From Diploptera punctata (taxonomy: Eukaryota; Arthropoda; Insecta; Blattodea; Blaberidae): a DNA stretch of 64,000 bases. The stretch covers positions 372,001 to 436,000 of the forward strand of contig JASPKZ010008349.1 in the NCBI GenBank assembly GCA_030220185.1. The letters run 5' to 3'. Below the pieces are notes generated by a model. That model made no database searches, was not told the DNA's origin, and saw only the letters and a program-made list of their open reading frames with translations. The position numbers and the translations under genes are program-made. Positions 1 to 10,000 of this stretch are shown one piece after another; position 1 is the stretch's first letter, and every line of letters begins with the position of its first letter.

Positions 1-104
1 TTAGAAAAATTTTCTCCGGACCTAAAGGAAAGTATATCCAAATCAATTAAAATACATGTATGGAAAATCATGTAACGTCGTTTTCTAAAGTTGAGCCCAG
101 TTCA

Positions 105-345
105 GTCTTGAGTCTGAAAGGGGCAGTACAATGGGGAATGAAAGAGGGGCATGGTTGTAGGGAAGGCACTCAGTAAGTATGCTAAGAATGAGGTGGGAGA
201 ATATTAAACATGATTTAGGAAGGTAAATTAAATAGAGAGTGACTGGAAAACATTAATTCAAGATGGGGACGTATGGAAAGCTTATGTTGTTGGTACATAA
301 ACCTCCACGTCCGATAGTACCAGTGAGTTACATAAACTAAAACTT
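105..345 (+). mobile_element. Degenerate LINE 3' end
   Basis: Broken reading frames resemble the C-terminal tail of the LINE type at 20921-22029: an arginine/tryptophan stretch (MLRMRWEN) followed by a DGDVWKAYV-like stretch. Stops and shifts throughout. Orientation is +. The match is by eye only. Confidence 0.4.
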
Positions 346-349
346 GGGA

Positions 350-985
350 AAATTCATATTACGAACTTTCAGCTTATTATAAACCTCGGAACATGCACAA
401 TTTATGAGAAATTAGTCAATTAAGAGTATTAAAAATAAAAGTCTTCATATGACTTACCAAAGAAACTACGTTCGTGTATAACTGCTGATCAAAAAGCAAC
501 TTTAACTGATCGAATATTCCTGTCATATTTCCTTGCTTGAGTCAAATAAATAGCAAAAAAAAATCCAATTCATAAAAATACTATTATTTCTTCCTCTTTT
601 CAGGTTAACTACAGAAATGCCTATTCCTTGTTTCCTTTTTATTAAAGGGAACTGGAACTGATATTTCAATGATGCCTTGCGAGATGTCAGCACGATATTA
701 TCACTACTTGTGCTGGCATCTTCCATCGGAGCTATAAACTATTTCCAGGGATTAATCCCTGCTATTTCCAATAAAAAGGGCTACCAACATTACATTAAAA
801 CATTATTCAAAATAAGAAAATTCATAGTTTAAAAAGAAACCATACAGTAATAAGTTACAAACGCATGTTTTTATATGAATAACAAATTTAAATGTGTTAT
901 TTTTTTATGTAACAGTAATTTAATATAAGAAATAACCTTATAGTGATCGCATAGAAGTTGGCTATTTTTAAAAGGATCCACTTGC
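350..985. other. Upstream flank of Nipsnap, no feature recognised
   Basis: AT-rich sequence without a convincing ORF, repeat end or RNA gene. It should contain any distal promoter elements of Nipsnap, but I cannot point to one. Confidence 0.5.
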
Positions 986-989
986 TGTT

Positions 990-997
990 TGACGTCA
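990..997. promoter_or_regulatory. CRE palindrome TGACGTCA before Nipsnap
   Basis: A perfect 8-bp cAMP-response-element palindrome lies 9 bases before the Nipsnap start codon. CREB/ATF sites of this type are common in promoters of mitochondrial and housekeeping genes. Being so close to the ATG, it implies either a start site further upstream or a very short 5' UTR. Confidence 0.45.
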
Positions 998-1002
998 TAT
1001 AT

Positions 1003-1014
1003 AATCATGGCGGC
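1003..1014 (+). promoter_or_regulatory. TISU-like translation start context
   Basis: The start codon sits in AATCATGGCGGC. This matches 10 of 12 positions of the TISU element (SAASATGGCGGC), which in animals drives both transcription and scanning-free initiation on mRNAs with very short 5' UTRs, often of mitochondrial genes. Confidence 0.4.
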
Positions 1015-1053
1015 TACTATAGCTAAATTAAGGAATTTTTATTCAACAAAAAT
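1007..1053 (+). CDS. Nipsnap: Nipsnap coding exon 1 (presequence)
   Basis: Encodes residues 1-15 ([15 protein letters not shown]) plus two bases of an Ile codon. The donor AT|GTGTGT is weak, but it is the only GT here that keeps phase with exon 2. Reading on past it reaches TAG within nine codons. The Arg/Lys/Ser/Thr-rich composition fits a mitochondrial targeting peptide. Confidence 0.7.
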
Positions 1054-4000
1054 GTGTGTCAATAACACCTTTAACAATTAGGTACGCATTTAAATCGATA
1101 ATTTTAACCGTATTTTATTTTATTGTAAAATATCTAATCTGATACTTAATGTTTGTAATTATGAAATATGCTAATCTGGATGCAAAGTAGATTCGGTTCT
1201 CCTAAGAGAAGGTCAAAGGACCCCAAATTCTAGTATTTTTTATTTATATAGCAGATGTATATCTTCGACGCCGACAGTTCAAGACACCACTGAGGGATGG
1301 TTCAGTAAGCTGTTGGTGAGACGTATAGAGCCTACAAAGGAATCCCACTCACGTTTACTCTCTGATAAAGAAGTTATCTATGAACTGCAGACCCACAATG
1401 TCAGGGCCGATTCTTCTCAAGAATATCTCCAAAATTAGTAAGTTCCTATAACATCAGGTTGACTCATAAGTAATGTTGGTATTTAATGTAAAGTTGTGCA
1501 CCTGTTGGAATTCTGAAGGTATAATTCATTGGAATTTGTTCCAAACGGGTGTACAATTAATATAGATCTTTATTCTCATCAACTGGAACGAATTGTAGGT
1601 TCACATCTGACCAGACCCCACACTGCATGATCAGCCATGACAAAAATTCAGGAATTAGAAGGAATCAAATTGCTTCCACACCCAGCATATAGACCTGATC
1701 TTGTGCCTATCTGTTTCAAATCCATGGGTAATATCTTGTGTGGGAAAAAATCCAAAAACATTGAAGCTGTGGAAGTAGGTCTCAATGAATTCTTTGCATC
1801 AAAAAGCAGAGACTGGTAGCATCACAGGATAATAAATCTTGCTGAAAGATGGCTCAAGACCATAGAATCTGGTGGTCTCTATGGTACTCTGAAGAGCAGT
1901 TCAATTTCTTGTCAAAAAATATCCCAAATAAAATTTTGTTTAAAGAAAAAAAAAATTACTTGGGATATTATCTGTAGTTTTAAAAAATCTAGTGATAAAT
2001 AAATCAAATAAAAAAATCTGATAGTAAAAGATTTGCAAACAACTAATTTGAGATAGGTAACTCAGAGTCTCAGCAAAAAAAAAAATCTGATTTATTTGTT
2101 GTTTAATTTGTTTTTCATAATCTAATAAAGTAAACTCTCCACTTATCAAGTCAAGGGATGAAATGAGTCCTCTTATTGAAGATCTGTGATATATCTACAT
2201 CAGTTAGGAAAAACCGGGTAAGTCTTCAAAGTGATTTTTTACAGGAGAGCAAAAACTAGTTCAATGACTTACATCAAAGAGTGCATAAATTGAAAATTCA
2301 ATGCTTAATAACACCGTCACTATTCGCTTGACAACTTACCCGTTTTTACCGAACATGCATCGGGCCAAAAGCTATCGGGAGATGTTAATAACTCATTTTC
2401 GACCAAAAGTTGACTTACCCGGTTTTTCCTAACTGATGTAGATATAAAAGATGCTGGCTGACTAGAACTCATAATCTAAAGTTAAAATGAACTTGGAGTA
2501 CTGAATTATTGTATGAGATAAGTTTGAATCTCAATATCAGGACTGGATGAAACCCAACAATTAGAACTAGTCAACCATATTTTAAAAACATGCCTTTTAT
2601 AGAAATAAAATTGTTGACAAATAATAATTATAGTACCAGTGAGTGAGTTAGCATGTTAATATAAAATATTTAGAATCTTAGTTAGAAAAAAATTTCAGTT
2701 GTACAATAACTACCAATATTGTGTATTAATAAATTGCTTAATATCTCAAGGGATGTTTGTGTTCGATCGTAACAGGTGTTTGAAAGACATAAGGTGCAGT
2801 GTTGGTACAGAATGGAGACGGTTGAGCAAAGAGCTGTTATTAAATACCTTCAGAAGAAGGGGATGTCTCCTCAAACTCATGAAGATACGACAGCAACTTT
2901 GGGGCAATCTGCTGTGTCTTACGGCATAGTCAAAACATGGTTTCTTGTACTTAAATGTGGAAGATCGTCTTGTGAATATGAACATGATAAAACTATATTT
3001 GAAGAGAAAAATTATACGCTCAGACTGGGACTCAAACCCAGGACCTTTGGCTTTCTAGGCCAATGCTCTACCGAATGAGCCATCTGGGCAAGTTCCAATC
3101 TAAATGAAAATTTTTCTCTTATATACGTTGTCAATTCCCATGCACCAAATGCTATGAAACCTTTGCTTCTATCTTTGCAAATGGCAGCTTCTTTATTAAG
3201 AAGATTTTTTTTTAGGAATTTAACATTACATTATAAAGTCAATAGGCCTACAGCTTCTTTTGATGTTTTTATTATTCATTAGATGGCTCAGCATTAGCCT
3301 AGAAACCTAAAGGTCCTGGGTTCGAATCCCAGTCTGAGCATATAATTTTTCTCTTCAAATATGATTTATCCATCAATGAGATCTATGAAATGAATAACAG
3401 AAGCATTGAAAGAAGCTGTACTGGCTTTATAATGTAATGTTAAAATCCCAAATAAATTTCTTCTTAATAAAGAAGCCGTCGGGATTTTTAAACTGACCCA
3501 AACCTTCTGGCGGCACTATGGCCCTGGGGTCGACTCAGCCTCTAACAGAAATGAGTAGGGTAAAGGCGCCCGTCATGCAGGGCAGACAACCTGACTGACA
3601 TCAAGTGCTGATTGTCCAGTTAAGTGGGAGCCTTAACCTCCTACTACTCCAAGGGCCTCCTGAGGCCTGTAGAGGGATTACTTTACTTTACTTTAATAAA
3701 GAAACCGCCATTTGCAAAGACAGAAGCAAAGGTTTCATAGCATTTGGTGCATGGGAATTGACAACGAATATAAGAGAAAAATTTGCATTTAGATTGGAAC
3801 TCACCCAGATGGCTCAGTCAGTAGAGCATTGATCTAGAAAGCCAAAGGTCTTGGGTTCAAGTCCCAGTCTGAGCATATAATTTTTCTCTTCAAATATGAT
3901 TTATCCATCATTGAGATGTATGAAATGAATAATAAAAACATCTCAAAACTAATTTAAAATATATATCTGATTTTGTAAACTTCCACCTCAATTAGTAAGT

Positions 4001-7000
4001 CCTTTCATGGCTAGATTTGAATTGCAATGTTAACAACCTGAGCTATTAAAGAACATTGTCGAATAAAATACAACTATCATTAAATTTGAAGAGAAAAATT
4101 TTTCTCTTCAAATTTAATTTATCTTTCATTGAGAAATGTTAAATTAATAATAAAAACATCATACAACTATCATATTTAAAGAGAAAAATTATACGCTCAG
4201 ACCGGGACTTGAACCCGGGACCCTTGGTTTTCTAGTCCAAGTTCTCTACCATTTGAGCTACCTGAGCAAGTACCGATCTAAACGCAAATCTTTCTCTATA
4301 TACGTTGAAATTCCCGCCCACCAAATGCTTTGAAGCCACCATTTGCAAAGATAGAAGCAAAGGCTTCAAAGCATTTGGTGGGCGGGAATTTCGACGTATA
4401 TAGAGAAAGATTTGCGTTTAGATCGGTACTTGCTCAGGTAGCTCAAATGGTAAAGCACTTGGACTAGAAAACCAAGGGTCCCGGGTTCAAGTCCCGGTCT
4501 GAGCGTATAATTTTTCTCTTTAAATATGATTTATCCATCATTGAGATGTATGAAATTAATAATAAAAACATCGAAAATACAACTACTTTATATGCAGTAG
4601 TTTAATTTATGATATGATGCTATTCTTGTACACAGTCAGAAGGGCATACAGCTGATCCAAGGTCACAAACTGAGCTATGAGCTGGTTGCAAGTTGGACGG
4701 TAGAACTAGGAGACCTCGATCAAGCTTTGCATTTGTGGCGTTACACCTGCAAGAAAGTGCTCAAAGAAGACCCAGTGAGTAACAAACCCATGCAGTTTTG
4801 TTTAGCAGAAGCTCAAAAATTCTGATAACAGTAAAAGTGGGCCTTAATTGTGCCAGTTTAAATAAAAACTTTTTATTTTAATAATGTTAAGTTTTCCACA
4901 AACTCTGACCACTCAGCTCTTCCCTTTTAATATAATTTTTTAACTGAACTTCCTACCAAAACTCGTTATTGTTTATAAACCACTAGAGTTATCAGTTATA
5001 ACTATATTTTTCAGGATTTCGTAGCACTGCAAAAAGAAAGAGGTAAACTTCTTCGATCACGACATCTCCAATATTTGCTGGCTTTTAGCTACTGGCCACT
5101 AATAGAAGGAAGAAAAGGGCCTAATATTTACGAGATGAGAAGTTACAGTCTGAAGCCTGGTACCATGATAGAGTGGGGTAACAACTGGGCACGAGCCATC
5201 AACTATCGCCGCAATAATGATGAAGCTTTTGCTGCTTTCTTCTCTCAGATTGGTCGGCTCTACAATGTTCATCATGTTTGGTGTAAGGACATTAATATTT
5301 TATCCTTGAGAAAAATTCCGTAGTGTGATAAGCTTAGAATGCCTTAGCCAACCAGCCGGCTGTTGACCTCATATCCACATGTGTTAATCACAGAGGTGGA
5401 TATCATCCTTCCAGTATAGGAGTGACATGTGGTCAACATGTTAGGTCCCTCAGCCGTTATAGCTGGTTTTCTCAACTTGGAGCCACTACTCATTGTAGCT
5501 ACCAAAAAATTCCATGGTGCAACAGGCCTACCAGCCGGCTGTTGGCCTTACATCCACATGTGTTAATCACAGAGGTGGATATCATCCTTCCAGTATAGGA
5601 GTGACATGTGGTCAACATGTTAGGTCCCTCAGCCGTTATAGCTGGTTTTCTCAACTTGGAGCCACTACTCATTGTAGCTACCAAAAAACTCCATGGTGCA
5701 ACAGGCCTACCAGCCGGCTGTTGGCCTTACATCCACATGTGTTAATCACAGAGGTGGATATCATCCTTCCAGTATAGGAGTGATATGTGGTCAACATGTT
5801 AGGTCCCTCAGCCGTTATAGCTGGTTTTCTCAACTTGGAGCCACTACTCATTGTAGCTACCAAAAACTCCATGGTGCAACAGGCCTACCAGCCGGCTGTT
5901 GGCCTTACATCCACATGTGTTAATCACAGAGGTGGATGATCGTCCAGCCAGTGTAGAAGTGACATATGGTCGGCATGTTGGATCCCCCTAACAATTATAG
6001 CTGGTTTTCAGAACCTGAAACCACTACTTATTGTAGCTACCAAAATTCCTCACAATGCTGGGTGGGCACTGGTTCCTTACTGTCTGAAATTCCATGAGAA
6101 AATTTCTTATCCCTCCTCATCACACTGTATATTATTCATTATCTTTTATGGTCTCACTTACCAAAACATGAAATTCTCTTCCGACCTATGTCAGAGACTG
6201 TCAAACTATAACATCCTTCAAAAACAAATTAAAGAATTATTTAATAACAAACTAACTTATACACCTCACTGATAGTATTCTTTTAACAATTAATAAATTT
6301 AATTATCAATATGAAAATAATATTAAGATTAACAAATATTTTCTTTTGTTTTGTTTTAAATATTGTATAAACATAAAATTAGTTTTCTATATATCATTAT
6401 TTTTCTTTGTTTTATATATACATTAGACAGGGACAATTTAATATGTCTTGCTTGTATACATTTTATTATTAGTTTTAGTCTTAATTTTAACTAACATTAA
6501 CTGGTTGCATTATAGATCGTAATATAATAGATATTATCTTTTTGATAAAATTTTTATTTAGTATTTAATATTAGAGTTCATCGTGATTGTTATATTCTGA
6601 TGTAATATATGTTTGCCCTGGTGAGTGGAAGAGAAGGCCACATGGCCATAACTCCACCAGGCTAAATAAATAAATCTAAAAGATTTGAACCAGCGCACGT
6701 CCCATAGCTCTGTGCCAAGGCATCTTGCCTTAACCACTCAGCTAAGCGCAGGACATTGTAGCTATCCAAATTCTTCACAATGCTGGGTGGATACCAGTCT
6801 CATACTGGCTGAAATTCCATGAGAAAATTTCTTCCTCCATGGGGACTCGACCAACGTAAGTCCCATAGCTCTGCACAAAGCATCAAGCCTTAAATCACTT
6901 GAATGTAAAAAAAAAAAAAGTAAAGTGATCCCACAACAGGCCCGGAGGCCCTTGGGGTAGTGGGAGATTAAGGCTCCCACTTTTTCTAGACAATCGGCAC

Positions 7001-10000
7001 TTTATGTCAGCCGGGTTGTCAGCCCTGCGTGACGGCCGAATTTACCCCCAGAACAAGCGTCTGGTACTCATTCCAGAACAAGCATCTGGTACTCATTTCT
7101 GTTAGAGGCTGAGTCGACCCCAGGGCCATAGTGCCGCCAGAGGGTTTGGGTCAGTTTAAAAATCCTGACCCCAACGGGACTTGAACCCTCGATCCTCCGG
7201 CTTGTAGCTCAGTGCCCCCAAATCACTTGACTGTGGCATGTATCAACTTATCCTTGATGTTTTTATTTATTTATTTAGCTATATCAGTACCACACTGTAT
7301 TCTGTAAAACTGATCACTGTATTATTCTCACATACTGAATAAAAAATTCTTCTTACAAAGGAACCGGTCCCGAGGGTTGCAGGTTCAAACCCGGCCGGGG
7401 TCGATGGATTTTTTTAGGACGGAAAAATCCAAGGAGCAAGTCCTCCAGGGGGACTTTAAGCCGTGGGTCCCGAGTCTGAAGATTTTCAGGCTCGTAAAAA
7501 ATCCTTAAACCTGAATGAAGAGGCCTCTAAGCAAAATTTACCGAATTTTCCCTTGGTTTCCTAGATGTCAGTATGAGATGGAATGCTGACCACGGACCAC
7601 TCAAAATGATATCTATACAAAAACAAGTGTAACTAAATTAGTATAGTTCAAATTCTTCCTTATAGGGGGAGAGTGCCTAATCTCTGTAAAGGGAAAACAT
7701 GGGCTTACAATACAAAAAAATACAAGGGAACTGTCAACCATTGCATTTCAAAACCTACCTTGAAATTTTTCTCAGAGCAGTGTTGTGATATACCAAAGTT
7801 GTGCCCAAAAAATTATCTGCTGTTTTTAACTGCAAGACACTGAAACCCAACACGTAAGTTCTCATTTAAACTACAGAGAAGTATTTATATATTAAATTTG
7901 GGAATTTTTAACATTATGAGGTTCAATTAATGATAATTAAATGAATCGTGATTTTTTTCTTACCTCATACATCTATGTTTCTTTAAACACAGCACTGCAG
8001 TATCGGCGACACTTTGTCGTCATCGTCAGCTGTTTTCACGACTCGTGAAAACAGCTGACAATGACGACAAAGTGTCGCCGATACTGCAGTGCTGTGTTTA
8101 AAGAAACATAGATGTATGAGGTAAGAAAAAAATCACGATTCATTTAATTATCATTACAGAGAAGTAATACAATTCCTAAATTGGTGATATGGATAACCCT
8201 GACAACCTGCCCACATGCCATGTCCCACCACATTGCACTCCGCTTTGCACAGTGGGTTGCCATTACTGGATTCCCAGGCTTCAATTTTTGTTTAACTTTT
8301 ATAGGAATTAATCACTATGAGATTTAATTTCACCTTCAATTTTTGTACTTGCTTAACTTCAACACATATTACGAATGAATGAACAGCACATACCAAGAAG
8401 AATGTATAAATTATAAACCAAAAGTGAGAAGAATGTTGGGAACACTATTGAAGAGATAATGAGATTGGAACAGTCCATTAGGCTTAATCCTTGTTGTTGA
8501 TGATGTTGCCGGAAAATGACATAATTTTTTTTTGGACATGGCCTTGGTACATCACAACACTTCTCTGGTAGAAATTTTAAGGTAGATTTCAGCATGCAAT
8601 GGTTGATAGTTTTCTTGTTAGTAACTTTCTTACAAATATTTGAAGTTAATTTTTTCTTATCTGTTTTGGGCCATCCAAAGAAGAGATGGATTGAAAATCA
8701 GCCATAAGATTTTTTATCTTTAGTATTAATTTTTTCTTTATAATAAAATCAACTTTACATGAGGACATCTTATTATATAGAAATGATGCATAACAAAGAC
8801 TAGAATCTTTTTTCTGTTGTCTAATGCCACATTTCTGGCTTTCTCCCCTGGCATTGGCAGAAATGTAATCAATTTCTTAAGTTGGGGCACCTGGAAGGCA
8901 GAGTTTCATTACCCCGATGATATGATGGGTGATAAATGATAATGAAGCATCAGAAGAGTTCTTAACCTAAACTTAATCTAAATTCCAGACCATGGGCAAT
9001 CACAGGAATAATTCCCTTTAAGGAAAAATTCCTATATGTAAATTAATGAGTCATTTTTACATCTTAAAGAAACATGAAATATGAGGTAAGATCTAAAAAT
9101 GACTCATTAATTTACGAATTGTCCCACGGCGTAGCCAAGCGGTTAAGGTAGGAAGCCTTGGCGCAGAGCTACGGGACTTGTGCTGGTTCGAGTCTCCATG
9201 GGGGAAGAAATTTTCTCATGGTATTTTGACCAATATGGGACTGGTGCCCACCCAGCATCGTGAGGCAATTGGGTAGCTACAATAAGTAGCGGCTCCAGGT
9301 TGAGGAACCAGCTATAACGGCTGGGGGACTCGACATGCTAACCACATGTCACCCCTACACTGACTGTTGATCATCTACCTCTGTGATTGACACATGTGGA
9401 TGTGAAGGGCCAGCAGCCGGCTGGTAAAAGGGCAACCGCTGAAAAGTGGAAAGACCCTCAATCGGAATTTACGATTTAAGAACCTCATAATGTTATTTCC
9501 CATATTCAACTATGAAGAAAATTTCTATAGTTTGATTCGGAATCAAACACGGGACCTCATGAACTGTAGTCACAAATGCTGACCACTAGCCTATGAGGCT
9601 GATAGATAATATTAAAATAAGTGCCTGATATATCAATCACCCTCAACTAAAATGGATTTCTGTTTAGAAACTTTGTAAATTAGTTAAAACAATATTTAAA
9701 ATATTTTAATATTTTTACTACATAACCTCAACTGTGATTAACAATGAATTTCAGAAGTTAGAATTGAAAGACTAGAAGGTGTAATTTATTATATTATTTT
9801 TGGTCTGGATATCTTACATCAACATTAATATTGAGGTAAGATGTCCAGACCAAAAATAATATAATTAAAATAACCTCAAAATATAACTTCCTAAAATTAA
9901 ATATTGATGTAATTTATGTTTGTATGTGATTTGCAGGCTACAAGGACCTACAAGCGAGGAAAGAGACAAGAGAAGCAGCGTGGCGTTCACCTGGCTGGGA

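Larger units (their letters stand above)
2995..3900. repeat. tRNA-like foldback array, family 1
   Basis: Three tRNA-like modules: 3018-3089 (-), 3281-3339 (+, D-arm deleted) and 3803-3874 (+). The left arm (3018 to about 3210) and right arm (about 3695-3874) are inverted copies that include a shared 110-bp leader before each tRNA-like module and a tail (ATAATTTTTCTCTTCAAATA) after it. A SINE-A (3480-3693) interrupts the right arm. Same family as the palindrome at 4171-4528. Confidence 0.65.
4171..4528. repeat. Near-perfect palindrome with twin tRNA-like modules
   Basis: Two arms of exactly 167 bp (4171-4337 and 4362-4528) around a 24-nt loop, with only a few mismatches and no indels. Each arm holds a complete tRNA-like cloverleaf (4195-4267 on -, 4432-4504 on +), a 60-nt leader and the ATAATTTTTCTCTTTAAATA tail. 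The two modules point outward. It sits in Nipsnap intron 2. The high arm identity means the inversion is recent or is maintained by conversion. Confidence 0.85.
8800..9608 (-). mobile_element. SINE-D, split by a nested insertion
   Basis: Tail and body at 8800-9035 (TTCTGGCTTTCTCCCCTGGC), tRNA-like head at 9529-9608 (on -: CTAGTGGTCAGCATTTGTG). The two halves are separated by PLE 9036-9517. Other copies: 50760-51012 and 58748-58925. Confidence 0.65.

Noticed and set aside
3018..4504. Functional tRNA-Ser(AGA) genes
   Set aside because: The cloverleaves are good, but the variable loop is short (serine tRNAs have a long arm), the modules come in inverted pairs with shared leaders and tails, and several copies are broken. 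A mobile tRNA-like repeat fits better.
4171..4528. Phage- or plasmid-type attachment site, or CRISPR-like repeats
   Set aside because: No integrase or spacer pattern. The context is an animal intron with eukaryotic repeats.
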